64,000 nucleotides of DNA from Sphagnum compactum (taxonomy: Eukaryota; Bryophyta; Sphagnopsida; Sphagnales): NCBI GenBank assembly GCA_965153455.1, contig OZ234502.1:6727495-6791494 (forward strand). The letters are read 5' to 3'. Within the stretch, counting starts at the first letter, position 1. Each line of letters starts with the position of its first letter. Shown here piece after piece: positions 22,288-34,910 of the stretch. Both the position numbers and the translations under genes were made by a program. The notes below the pieces were generated by a model. The model worked only from the letters and a program-made list of their open reading frames with translations, was not told the DNA's origin and ran no database searches.

Positions 22288-25200
22288 ACATGATTGATTG
22301 ATTGAAGGGGGGAAAATGTGCACATATAACATAAAGAAAAGAAAAGGGTTGTTGGCATCTCTCTCAAAAAAAAGAGATAGGTTTCTTCTATTTAAGGGGA
22401 AAAAAAGAAAGTTATTTTGTGAATTTTATCAAAGGGAGGAGAGAATTAACTAATTATGATACATTGAAAAAGTTGTAGCCACCAAGTGTTGTACCATGTG
22501 TGAATTTAAAAAGCACTTTGAGTTGTAACTAAAGTGTTCCATCTAACTCATGGGTATGGGCCTAAGTTATGGACCCGCATGAATGAATTTCAAAGACAAC
22601 CGTATTGTGCTGAAAATAGTCTTGTAATAGGCGATTTCTCTCAACAAATATACACTTAGACCAACTCCAAAAGGATATATAGTACCTGATGCAATTGCGC
22701 GAAACCTTAAGGAGAAATGGTGACAAGCATTTCTAGTTCATTTATGTATACTATGTATTTCCTTCAAAATCTTGTTGATGCTTATATGGCTTTAAAGTTT
22801 GGTCATTATGGTACTCAAGTGACAAATTCATATGAATTACGCCAACACAATATCTATATTGAATTTCCAACACACACCCAAACTTTAAGATTCACAAGAA
22901 TTGGAGCATGATGTATTTCATAGGATTGGGGCTTAAAGAAGGCAATATAAGGATGATAAAAGATTGTTTTTCTCGAATGCACATGCATACTTTTAAATGA
23001 ATACTATCAATGTGTTTCATTTGGATTGCATAAGCCTTTCTTGTAAACAACAAAAAACATTTAAATTGCCAACTAAGTTTTGATTGCATGACTTTTCATT
23101 TTGCAAAAATGCTTGATAAGAGGTGAAGGCTGCTTTTCTAAGGTAGTTGGTTTTGTATTTCCATAGCAAAGGGGTAAAATGGTTGCCAAACCCTATTGGG
23201 TTAGACCCAATAGTTTCACCAAAGCCATCACATTTTGCATGCCTCACCTCTCATCATAGACAAACCAAAATATGGGTCCCATGGGTCCATACTTAAGGAC
23301 CCCTTGGGGCTTGGAGGGTGACTTTGTCATTAATGCCCAAGGGTGAAGACATTACCTTCAATTGCTAAAGACTCTTCTACTTTTGATGCTTCCATCTTCT
23401 GAACATATAAAGTATAGAAGGATTCCTTCAGCCATTTCAGACAAAGCAAGGACCTTAAGATGCCAATTGTGCATGTGACCTACATTCAGCCCATTCCATG
23501 CATCAAGCTTTTTATGGCATCACTCAATTTTGTCTTTAGTGTTTTAAGCCTGTGTGGTGGCAAAGGAGATATAACTTGTTGGGATTATATTCCTCACTAC
23601 ACTGGTGACCCTTACACAATTGCTTTAGTTAGAAAGGCAATTTGAAAAGAAATGGAAGGAGAGGGTTAGTAGGTGTATAGAAAGTTGATGAACAAATGTT
23701 GTTTCACTAACCCTAGGTTAACCCTGGGTTAATGATCTAGGTGATGTAATTGAGGTCCATGATTTGGCCTATAAATTTTAAAGATGTGGTTTCTTGTTGT
23801 CTCTATAGATGTCGATATTTCAATGAACCGCTAATTCGAAAAATATTGGGCAAACCATATTGATTGGGAAGGAGTCACATTTGGATGATTTCCTCTATGG
23901 ATCAAATTGCCTATTCGTTCCACCGTGTGAGATCTACGAGCATGCCAACTATAATTCAAAATTCCTTTTCAAATGGGTTTTAGAAATTTGAGATAGTGTT
24001 TCAACTTTCTCCTCTATTTGGATTTCAATCAAACAAGCAAATTGGTGGAACTTGAAGGAACCACTAACTACCCATTCCACAAAAATTAACTACATCCAAT
24101 TTGGGTGCTACACATGTGGGACTTTATACTTTTGGTTTGATGCCATTGATAGAATGCGCCACCATGTTGGTTATTAGTAATTAGCTCCTTTTGAACTAAA
24201 CAAATGGTCTTCATATTTGTCATCCTTTGCTTATGGATTTCCCCTTGGCTTGAAAAGTATAACCTTGTCAACATTTTGTGTGTGTCTTACTTGTAACCAT
24301 TGATGGTGTAACCTATGGATGGATATAATTTTGAATGTTTTGTTGGTCAATATCATAACCTTGGGCCACAAATGTTCACATTAAAATGTAACTACACATG
24401 TAGATATAAATAAATGTCTTACCCTTACTTGGGAATTTCTTGTTCCCATCGAGGTCTCCATAGGTCCAAGACATATATATGTTCACGATGACAAAGGTCC
24501 AAATTTGATACCCTTCTAAAACCCCTTTGGCAACTATCTTGTTATCAAACTTGGGATTTTTTCAAGAGTCCAAACTCCAAATGAATCATTCGATCATATG
24601 CAATACCCTTCTTCAATCCACATGCAAACTCCCTTTTAACCCTAGTCATAACCTTAATACCTATAGGTAAAAAACTAGCAAAATAACAAGAAACTTATTC
24701 ACTTCAAATGAATTTTTGAGCAAAAGTATATGTTTGAATGGAAAATATTACATGACACATGTTGTTATGTTGCGTGTTTAGGAAAAAAAACATTCATGCT
24801 TTAATGTGCTTAAAAAATGACCCAGTTTAATGGCTTATGTTAGTTGCTTCCTCCTCCCTTTCCCCCAAAAATAGGACTTATATATATATATATGAATGAT
24901 AAGAAAATAAAATTAGCAATAAATGAATTTGCATATGTAATGTTGCCATCTCATTTTTGCTATTTTATGCTTTGAAACCGAAGCATTTTCACAAATGGAA
25001 CTTCACAAAATTGTTCCGTTAGTTAATCTCATTACATACGTTGTTCTCACAAACCCTAATTGTTTCCCAATTGTGTGATAAATTGGGGGTGGTGGGTGTT
25101 CAAGTCTTGGCATAGAATTATAGTTTTTCGTTTTGTGAGGACATATTCGTCCATTGCCCTTTTTAACTTCAAAGCGGAACATTGATGCATCAAAGAACGA

Positions 25201-25299
25201 AAAACTTATAGTAAAAAAGTCTTCATTTCCATTAAATCAACAAAAGCTTCATCGGAAGAAGAACACCTTTCCAAAACCACCTTCATAAAATACATAAAT
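21736..25299. other. Non-genic interval with microsatellites
   Basis: No gene is supported. It contains a (CA)n run at 22256-22285 and a short (TA)n run near 24880. Short frames such as 22717-22911 and 23460-23645 have no family resemblance I can name. Confidence 0.6.
22256..22285. repeat. (CA)n microsatellite, about 15 units
   Basis: An uninterrupted run of the CA dinucleotide. Confidence 0.95.
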
Positions 25300-25480
25300 A
25301 GATGGATGACGGGATGCATGAAATGTCCATCCGGTAATAGATGGATGACGAGATGCATGAAATGTCCATCTGGCTTAAGTAAATGGATGACGAGATGGAT
25401 GAAATGTTCATCCGGTTGGATGATGGGACGGATGACGGGACGGATTAAGGGGAAGCTTCACGATGTCCTTTACTATATGT
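25300..25480 (+). repeat. Degenerate ~40-bp tandem repeat (about 3.5 units)
   Basis: Units start at about 25300, 25339, 25382 and 25418 with lengths of 39, 43 and 36 bases. Each contains ATGGATGACG followed by GATG(C/G)ATGAAATG and a T(C/T)CATC(C/T)GG motif. The last unit runs into the sequence shared with 10459-10515. Confidence 0.85.
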
Positions 25481-25693
25481 AATATATACACAACACACTT
25501 ACCAACGTTGTGAAGGAAAAAACACACATACATGTCTTAAAGAACTTCTCCGAAATTTCAGTTCCGTTTCTATTAATGCTCTTTGAAACTGTGCCGTTAC
25601 AACATGAACAAAGGCTAAAACTCGTACCACATTCGGAGATGTCAAAATTCTATTTCTTTTAAACGGACTTCTATGTTCGGCAAGATACAAATT

Positions 25694-25819
25694 GGGGGGG
25701 GGGTTGGGGGGGCTTCACAAACCTTGTGTTACCCCCTCCCGAACTAACCCTTTTCTAACCACCAGCTGAAAAACTCCGGATTTCCGTCCTTTGGGTGGAG
25801 GGGGGGGGGAGGGGGGGGC
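25694..25819. repeat. Two G-rich tracts, possible G-quadruplexes
   Basis: A run of ten G, two T and seven G lies at 25694-25712. A second tract of G-runs interrupted by a single A lies at about 25798-25819. C-rich runs lie between them. Confidence 0.75.
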
Positions 25820-26197
25820 TTAGTGCTAAAGTTTTGACTAGGTTAAGCGGAACCTAACCCTCCAAGTAGGTAGGTCCCATGTGTGGAATGTCTTTATAGT
25901 AAATTTTGGGTAGGTAGGTCCCATGTCCGAATGTCTTTCAAGTAAATTTTTTTGTCATTAGCTTCGTTACTAGAGTGGCATCACCATGTACAACTTTTTT
26001 TTTTTTGGCCTCTCGCCCACTACTGCCGCTCGCTCGGGCCTTGGGTGAACCGGAACATAAACCCGGTACCATGGTGAGAAAACCCGTGTTGGCCGGATAT
26101 TGAGTTTTGGGACCTGGGTTATCAACCCGGTTATCAAGCAGGTTATTAGTAACCTACTACCACGGAGTTCTTTGATTTTTTCACAACTCTTTAGATA

Positions 26198-27170
26198 AAT
26201 CGACTTGAGTCCGGATTTAACGTCACCTGGGTTAAATTATAGCCACTAATAGGAGGCCCTCACTCAAGCTGCTGGTGAAGGTATTAGGGTTCAACCTAGG
26301 GCCTTGTGGCCGGTGTTAGCCAGCCCTTACACTGGTACCTTCACCTTCATTGAGTGAGACCTTTTTGTGACCGTAAAGTACTCGGAGAAAATTTGTAGTG
26401 TATGTGAAGGGGCACCTGATATCCATGAATTTCCCTCCTAGAAATTGGGAGGGATCTCATGCCTACTCCTCAAGCATGGGAGGAAACTTATGCCTACTTA
26501 TAGGTGTAGGAACCCTCTCTCACTATTGAGGAGTAGGCATAAGAACCCTCCCATTCATATGCCTTGTGATCTACATAGGTCTAGTTCATGATATTTTTTT
26601 CCTCATGCTTCATGATAGGTAAAGCCCATGAGTGGGGGACATCCTCAAAATGTGGGGCCAGACTCGACTATCACCTCATCCTAAGCCCCTTATTTTGATA
26701 ATACTCCCACATTAAGGCTTTACTCTACACAAATTTCATTCAAGAAATACTAAAATTTGGACTCCTAGACCTTGAGTTATCCTTAAGATAAGCTCTTTAC
26801 CATTGGTAAAATCAACCCTTCAAAATTTAGGGTTTTTGAGTTTTTTTACCATGGTACTAGTGTAGGTGTTGATTCACCACCTCGGGTGAACCACCCACTT
26901 TAGCACCATGGTAAAGTCCAATTTTGTCATGTTATTTCTAACCATGGTATATATCCCATCCTAAGACTAAATCACGATCTATGAGTCCAAATTTTACGTT
27001 TCTTGAATTGAATATGGCCACTATAAAGCCTTACTCAAGAATTAGGTGAATTAGGTGAAGGTTATTAGTGCGGGTGCTAGTTCACCTTGTGTGAACCACA
27101 CCTATGCTTGTACCTCCACCCAACATTTCTTTCACCGGAAAATTTTCTTCAAATTCTTACACATCACAAG
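26198..27170. repeat. Cluster of long imperfect hairpins with a diverged duplication
   Basis: Three strong stems are visible: 26258-26286 with 26334-26360; 26446-26473 with 26526-26553 (28-base arms with few mismatches); and 26847-26879 with 26884-26914 (about 30-base arms, nearly no loop). The blocks 26198-26400 and 26965-27170 also resemble each other in order (GAGTCC, then ACGT, GCCACTA, ACTCAAG, GGTGAAGGT), so they may be copies of one unit. No coding capacity was found. Confidence 0.7.
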
Positions 27171-28639
27171 GGGCTATTACCCCTCAAATTTTAAAACAAA
27201 GCAAAAATTATGATAAATTTGTTCAATTGTGAATAGGCCAAGTCAAGATTTGCAAGGGCAACCATCCAACGGTGACACATGTTGCCTTTGGATGGTGTTT
27301 CCTTTCAAAATGGGTGCACATTAATTGTTCTACTTTAGGTTTAAGGTTTGCCATTTTGGCTGACTTAGGTTTTAGAGTTTCATCGGATCTTTAACATTGG
27401 GACATAAAGCAAAGCCTTTAATTTTGTTGTCTCCCCCTACCCCTTACCTTGCATCTTTTACATGCTTCAATAAGCAATTGCCAAAATGATGCAATCCATA
27501 ATGAAGGGGAATTTAAAAGCTTGTAAATCATACAAGTGCCATTCCTAAAATGAACCTTGAATGTTTTGGTGAACATTAAAAGTCAAAACTTAGTTTGTTG
27601 TTCAAGTTTCTCGAATTGGGAGTCAAAACTTTTAAGTTAACATTGAATTGTTATTAAATTTTGCAATTGTGCACATTACGTCATGTATATTACAATGTGG
27701 TCATTGGTTGGTGGTTGGAACTTGGAATGAGTTGAGAGGTTGGAATTGATCATTGGAAATTGGAATTGTTTTCAAACTTTTAAGTTTGGCAAGGGAATTG
27801 ACAATCAATTTTCAATGGTTATAATGGCCCCAATAGCATTTTAAAACATTTTTTCACCATCGACACTTCTAAATCTTTGTCTACATAATGTTTTTTTGGT
27901 TTTTTTCTTTTGTTGCATTTGAATCTGTTGATTGTTTTTGTGTTCATAAGTAAAAGGTTGTCACAGGTTTTTGTACTTGCCACTTGTCAAAACTTTATTG
28001 CTTGTTGTGATTTTTCACACTTATAAGTTGTTGTTAGTGGGTTGTGCATGTTAGTTCTTCACATAATAATTTTTCGACATTTGTAATCACGATGGTCAAT
28101 TCATCTTCAAGCAACTTAAGCCCCTTATTCTTGATTTTTTTGCACACAATTAAGTTTACGGTTTAAGGTTTAACAAAAGTTGTGCATCAAACCTTTTTTT
28201 GTCGATTTTTCTACACATGATCAAATTTAAGGTTCAGCAAAAGTTCATATGTAGCATGTTACTTGAAGTTGTCACATCTAATTACTATTGTCACTTGTGC
28301 ATGTAACCTTGTTGTGCTTCTTCACACGTGCAACTTGTTGTTTGTCATTTACATAGGCATAACTTATTGTGCATTTGTAGCTTGTCACTTATGCTTGTAG
28401 CTTGTTGTGCACCTACAACTTGTTACCCACTTGAAACTTGTAATGAATTCATTTTTGTCCACGGTGCATTAAAACTTTTCAAGGATTTCAAACACATGTT
28501 TTTTTTTTTCTAATTGTGTTCCAATGGTTTTTACACCTAATGTTAGTTCTAACCAAATCATGAAGCTGATTGTATGGTCCTTGATCCAAACCTAACAAAA
28601 GTCAACATAAAGGCAAGTAAAAAATGAAAAAAGGTTTAT
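27171..28639. other. Non-genic interval before the hAT relic
   Basis: No gene was recognised. The stretch 28280-28440 contains loosely repeated CTTGT(T/A)(G/A)..CA motifs. It may hold the decayed left end of the transposon whose transposase remnant follows. Confidence 0.5.
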
Positions 28640-30745
28640 GAAATGAATCGTTGATTCCAAAATATGTGGGCTATTAAGTTGCTTTGGGCCAAATCTATTG
28701 TGAGAGTTGATGGGGTGGTGAATAAAGTGAAATGCAATGTTTGCATAGGGATTAAAGGGCACAAAAAACTTATGGTGCCAAAATTGGATTCATTATAGAA
28801 GCATGTTGGTTGAATAAAGTTATCACTACAATGGTAGGTGTATGTGAAAAAATATTACACTTTAAAGACAAACCAACATGTGTTCAATGAACACTTGTAT
28901 GTGACAAGGGGGAGACAATTTATGGCAACAACTAGCTACATGTGTTGTGGTAAAAAGAGAAAAAAAATTTGTTCAATTTGCATTAATTTTCTATTTGCTT
29001 TCTCAAGATGACCCGTGACTAAGTATGAGCAAATGCAATCTATGTTTGCTTTCTTCAATGCCTAACCAATTGGCCAAACATTAGAATGATTTGCAAGTTG
29101 GAAAATTGGTGAAAACAAACATAATGTGGTGTTGAGTGCCATTAAAGAAGTTGTTTTGGTTTCAAATTCAACAAATGAAGTGATGACGGTGGATATTCAA
29201 AATTAGATTTCAATCCATTGTTATGTTGTGAGAAGTTGGAAACGGGTGTCTCTTTTACTCACACTTGAACAATTCATTGAGAGTGAGACTACTATTAACA
29301 TCAAAGTTGTAATATTTGTAGTTTTGATGAAGTTTGGTGGTTTATTTGAAAATCAAGTTACCCATCAAATTATGTGCCTTGGAGTTGATGGTACCTCCAC
29401 ATTTCAAGGGGTTTAATATGGAGTTGCCATTCTAATGAAGATTGAACAAGTGTTGTACTGCATTGGGATCCATTGCATGGCACACATAATGAACCTTGTG
29501 GTGCAAAGCTTATTCGTAATGTTTGTGGTTTCCAAATTGGAGGACCTCTTTTAATCATTTTATGAGTATATTTTTGAAATCCCCCAAATGTCATTTTGAA
29601 TTCCATAAACTTGCTAAAATTGTGGAAACAAAAGTTTAAATGTTTTTTGGAATGTGAAAATGAAATGAGATAAACATGTTACAACCTTTGAAATGGGTTG
29701 GGAAAGACTACAAACTTTAATTTTAAAGATGGAAGGTAAGAATGCTTTTATGGAGCCAATTAAGGCCAAAGCATTGAATCTATGTGACATTGACATGATC
29801 TTAAGCTTGCTATGTATTTTGCCTATGTTGGAGTCTATGAATGGTTGGATGAAGTTTGTGCACATAAAAGATGTCTTCCTACGTGACTACATAGTAGTCA
29901 TTAAAATTCACCAAGGAGACATGTACAAAATGTAAATTGATTTGAACACCTTTTTTTAGGCTAAAACCTTTCATGAATTCATAGTCGGGATTATAAATAT
30001 GTATTATATAATTGCCTAAGATTGGATGACTCAATTGAATGATGGTACAAAACACTTAACTTCTCACATTATGCATGGGACATTCTCATATGGTCCAATC
30101 TATTGATCCCCTAACTAATGTCCAATTTGCAATTACCTGTGATGGTTTTTAAACAACTATCAAAGTTGTGAAAGCCCGATACAATATTGCATGTCATTTG
30201 TTGGTCACTAAGTTGAAGTCTAGGTTTCTAGATCATGAGCTTAAAATACTCATTGCAACCAAATTGTGAGTCAACTTTTGCAATTCCTTTAAGTGTGATC
30301 AAATGAAATTATTGTACCCCAAGCAACTTGGTACACCTAGCTCATGGGTTTTTGAACCACTTTCAAGTGGGACTTATGATCCACAAACCTCCCTTTTCAA
30401 GATGATTTTGAAGACACAAGTTTCAGAGGCCATGGAAAAGTTTAGAAATGAAAACCCAATCACTAAGTTGCATTGTTAACTTGCTACAAACAATTTGCTT
30501 TGAGATCATGAGATTTATTGAATTGTCATTGTTCAAGTCATTCGTAGTATCAAAAATGAAAAGACATTCTCCACTTTGACCTTTATGAAGTCCAAGCTTT
30601 GGAATCAATTGGAAAAACATTTGAACATTGTTATACACTGCATGTGCACACAAGATTTCATCACTAAGGACGTTTTCCCTTTTTAAGTTGTTATTATAGA
30701 TTGGAATGATGAAGACAAGATAAGTGTAGGAGTTAATGCATAATT
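28640..30745 (+). pseudogene. Decayed hAT-type transposase (DUF4371/ZMYM-like)
   Basis: One frame carries recognisable transposase from about 28680 to 30050 despite roughly a dozen stops before 29660 and a few after. It has an N-terminal Cys-x2-Cys motif (CNVCIGIKGHKK), then SIHCYVVRSWKRVS, the GVDGTSTFQG motif near 29385, and the CMAHIMNLVV motif near 29475, which corresponds to the conserved His/Asn-Leu segment of hAT transposases. After a frame change, the C-terminal dimerisation motif (FSTLTFMKSKLWNQLEKHL) appears at about 30561-30620. The family is the land-plant group annotated as zinc finger protein 862/DUF4371-like. No terminal inverted repeats or 8-base target duplication were found. 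Confidence 0.78.
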
Positions 30746-33700
30746 ATCGGTATTTATTATAATTTGGTTTTTGTATGTTGTTAGTTGTAGTTGTTTGTGA
30801 TGTTGTAGTTTGTAAGTTGTTGAGTTGAGTTGATACAATGCAAGTTTAAAGTTCTTGTTATGACATGCAAGTTTTTTCCATTGTATTCTTTTGCATGCAC
30901 ATGATAAGTTATCATTCTATGTTCTTCCAAGCTTGTTGCTATGACATTTTTCTCACAATTTTTGTTCATTAGTTTTGATCATTAAGTTTGTTAGCAAATG
31001 CAACTTGGATGCAAGGATGCAAGTCCATCATGCAACTACAATAACTAGCTACAATTCCCATGGGCCACAATCATGTTTTGAAATGTGAAGTTTGATCATA
31101 TGTTTTGGTTGCAATGGATAAGGTCCTTATGACTAGGATTCAATTTTTTTACAAGATGTTCATTGTTAGAACTTAATTGTTATGTTTTTTTACTTGGAAA
31201 TGTTGCAAAGTAACTTAATTGCATAACAAAATTGTATGTCAAAAACATAAAATCCAAACACCTTTTACACGCTTGAAGCTCACTTGTGTACACAATGATG
31301 TGCACAAGTAAGAACTACAAGTTAGCTTCACGTTTCAAAACTCTTCTCCAAATTCTCATTTTTGTTGTTGCATTTTAACCACATACATCACACTATTTTT
31401 TCTTTTTTGGGGAACTAGCCATAAATATGCTCTACCTTCACACATGCCCTTTCCACTAGTGCTACAAATTAAAAATATAAAAGGAAACCCTAGCCTCCAC
31501 CACCAAGAAGAAGAAGAAGAAGAAAAACCTATGACCAAGGCCTAAAGGGCATCATCCACCACACTAAAGTTCCCCTAAGTTCCCCTCCTATTAATATTAA
31601 TAGGAGATGATTGTGGAAAAATGTGCCCAAGGACAACTGATCCTCCCCAATGCCCATCTCATGCTACAGGCTGCTTTGACCTACAACAACCTTACTTATG
31701 TAAAGTATGACCCAAAACACCAAATTGGATGGGCTGAGGCCCCACTAGAGACTTGTTAGCACACTTATTAATTAGCTACAGACTCCTAGAAAATGGATGG
31801 ATGAAAAATGAAACATCCCACAATAGAGTTGCCTCTATCCAGGGTCAAGGCGTCACCTCAAAGGTGCAAGGCCTATAACATAACTCCCCCGCGCATTCTC
31901 AACATTATTTTGAGGTCGAAAATTTGAAGCCTAAAAGAATGTTATGGACTTCGTAATGGGTTGAATTGAGAATTGAGATGTCCTCTTTTCATCCGTGATG
32001 AGAACGGTCATGACATTTTCATCCAATAAGCAAAGGGTTATAGAAGCAATTGGGCTATTGAGAGCTGATGATGTTGGTATGTTGGTACCTTGTGGTGGTA
32101 ACTTGTAGGTTGCTAATGAAATGAAGGTTTATAGGTTATGGCTTATAAGGAATGTTGGTTGGTGCATTTCATTTGAAGAGAACCTTAAGTCTTGATTTTG
32201 ATATTAGTTTTTTTCAATAAAAATGTTCGTTGGGTGCAAATTTGAGACCAATTTTTCATATTTTAAAAGCTTGCCATCGTAATTTTGGCACACTTTTTCA
32301 AATTCAAAACTCTTTTGGGTTTAGTTTGAAAATTTCCATCTACACACAACACATTCCCCAAGACTGAATATTATATATGTACAAATTTCAAAATCTTACA
32401 ACAAATTAAAATTAGGGATTGCTTAACTAAGGATTCCATAAGTAACAAAAACAAATCAAATACCTAAAAAGTTTAGCCTATTGGGTTACTTTTCCCAAGA
32501 AGAAAAGTTCAGCATGTTTACCTAAAGAACTTCAACATGTTTTAAAGTTTGTTTTTCAAGGTTTTGATTTTGATTCTCGTCAATGGTTACTTCCATGGAG
32601 ATTCGATGCTAATTTCATCAAAAGGATGTCGGCTCAAGTCACAAGAACATGAAAACCCCTTGCCCCTCCCCACCTCCCCCGCCTAGTTTAACACTACAAA
32701 CCAAAGGTCACTTAGGTTTCCAAATTTCCCATTATATTCCCTAATCTTGCCGATAATTACATTTCAAGTAATGGTAAGTTATAACGCCACAAGAGTCTAA
32801 TATCGTTTTCTTCTTGTACAATAATAATAAATTTAAAATTGACCGGTTTTACAAATTCCCGATTTGGGATTTTTCTTTTCAAAACACCCCATCATTCTGC
32901 AATTGACGAATCTTGTGGGATAAGGTGCCCTTAAGATACATTAGAAATTTTTCTTTTCTTGTGATCCAAATTTGCTTGTGTTTATCGGCCTACATACATT
33001 TACGTTCCTTCTTATTAGTGGATGCCTAGAGTTGTTTGGTTGTTTTGGAACATCTTAAAAGGGTTTAGGGTTTAGGGTTTAGAGCTTTGAATTTGTGTTT
33101 TTAACCACAAAGACCAAGTTACCCAGCATGCACTTTAGCGAGGTTTGAACCAACAACTGCTTGTGCAAGCTCGTGACTCCTCAACCAAATTTGGCTAAAA
33201 AATGCTTTGAGCTTGTTGCTATGCACACATTTGTTATGTGGCTTGCTTTCGGCATTGGTTGTTGGAGAACAATCATGCATTTGGTCCATTAGGAACAATA
33301 GGGTGTTTGGGGGAAGGGGGGAAGGGGGGAAAGGGTTTGGATCAAAATGCATGACTTGAGGCCTTCTTTGAGTTTCAACATACCAAACCTAGAAAGGGTA
33401 AAATCAAAGGGAAGAAATTTAGGAATAGTTTACAAAGGAAACTATTACCTTATAAGTGAGCTGCACCATAATAATGGAAATGATTTTTTTGATTAATAAA
33501 AAATCTGAAAAAAAATTCTTTTGTCTTCACAAGTGAACTTCATTATTTATCAAATTTGTTCTCAAGTGCGTGGAATTACTTCCATTTACATTCAGACAAC
33601 CATTGAAACCCCACCGCCCCGCTACCCAAAACAAAGTAAGCTACATAATAAGTGACATTGCAAATCACAAACTTGGCCTTTGGGTGGGTTAAGTCAGCTG

Positions 33701-34114
33701 TTGTTGTCATGTTTAAAAGCATGATGCATTGGGCGACTTCGGCAACACAAGTGCTGAATAATTAATTTATTTTAAAATTTAAGATCCATCATCATGTGAG
33801 TGTTTTTTAATTTTGAACTTTTTGACATAATATAATGAATTTATATATTCAATTTTAATTCAATTTCAGAGTTCTCTTATTATCATGCACTCTAAATTTT
33901 GACAACAAGGCTAAAAACTTTTCAAAAAGCTTAACAAAATAAAAAAATAATTTAATTTATGCCAAAGTTGTCCATGTACTATGGTATATATGGCAAAACA
34001 TGTGTAAAAAAAAATGAACAAATGATGCATGGGTGGGGTACCTTTGGAATGGGCAATACTAGGAATAGCTACTATTATATATCTTGCACTTTCCAAAACA
34101 TACGATTACCCCAA
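30746..34114. other. Non-genic AT-rich interval
   Basis: No gene is supported. It includes a perfect 22-base palindrome at 31585-31606 (CTCCTATTAAT and its complement), a telomere-like tract at 33061-33082 and a GAAG-rich run near 31506. Confidence 0.6.
33061..33082 (+). repeat. Interstitial telomere-like tract (GGGTTTA)
   Basis: Three units of GGGTTTA, the plant telomere repeat in the orientation opposite to the tract at 7686. Confidence 0.8.
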
Positions 34115-34386
34115 GCCACATGGCCACTCTTAACTTGGACTCCCTTGAACATCCCTTCATATTAAAAAGGTTGCTATTGTTGTTGGCTCTTAGCCTTTGT
34201 CATCTTCTTCTCTTCTCCCCACCCCTAAACCCAACCTAAACCCAAAAAGCTCGCCACATGGCCACTCTTAACTTGGACTCCCTTGAACATCCCTTCATAT
34301 TAAAAAGGTTGCTATTGTTGTTGGCTCTTAGCCTTTATCATCTTCTTCTCTTCTCCCCACCCCTAAACCCAAAAAGCTCATCGGGC
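34115..34386 (+). repeat. 138-bp tandem duplication, nearly identical copies
   Basis: The unit starting GCCACATGGCCACTCTTAAC at 34115 begins again at 34253. The copies differ at very few bases (a G/A change in CTTT(G/A)TCATC) plus a 10-base length difference at the end (AACCTAAACC present once). The high identity suggests a recent duplication. The unit contains pyrimidine-rich CTTCTTCTCTTCTCCCC. Confidence 0.92.
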
Positions 34387-34779
34387 TTCCTAAAGTCCCC
34401 AATCCCTTGTTCTCATGTGCAAGTTCCTCCTCGCTAACAATGGATTCATGTACATCTAAGGATATACCTACCCATGTTGTTAGGCCGGGGTATTAGCCCA
34501 GGTTGAGAATGGTGACAAATAGTGTTGGAAATAAAAATTTCATGCACCCTATGAGACGGCTCAACATGCACACTCAAGAGGGCCCAGGCTTTCCTTTTGG
34601 GAAGGGGAGGGGGAGAGGGTGAGCAATGGAATTTTTGCCTTTTGTATCCTCCCACTATGTTCCAATGGAGTTTTATCCCATATGCTTTGGCTAAAGTTGA
34701 GCTTTCCTATAAAGATGTGCACTCTTGAGCTGCTTCTCTACTTGGGGGAGGGGAGAGTGGGCAATGTTTCAAAAAAATT

Positions 34780-34910
34780 GGTGATGGGTCAATCAAAGTG
34801 ACTCCTTAACCAAAAAAAAAAAAAAAAAAAAACTTTGGGTGCACCCCCAACTATAACTAATAGATGTAACAAAATAGGCACCCTAATAAATTGCATGCCC
34901 TAGAATAAGA
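34780..34910 (+). repeat. Dispersed repeat, copy 1 (with 52595-52735)
   Basis: TCAATCAAAGTG(A/G)CTC, an A-rich run, AACTTTGGG(T/A)(T/G)GCACC, and the pattern ACTAAT.AGTAGA-like then GGTACC/GCACC..AT(T/G)CAT are shared in the same order with 52595-52735. The A-rich run has expanded differently in each copy. Confidence 0.65.
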
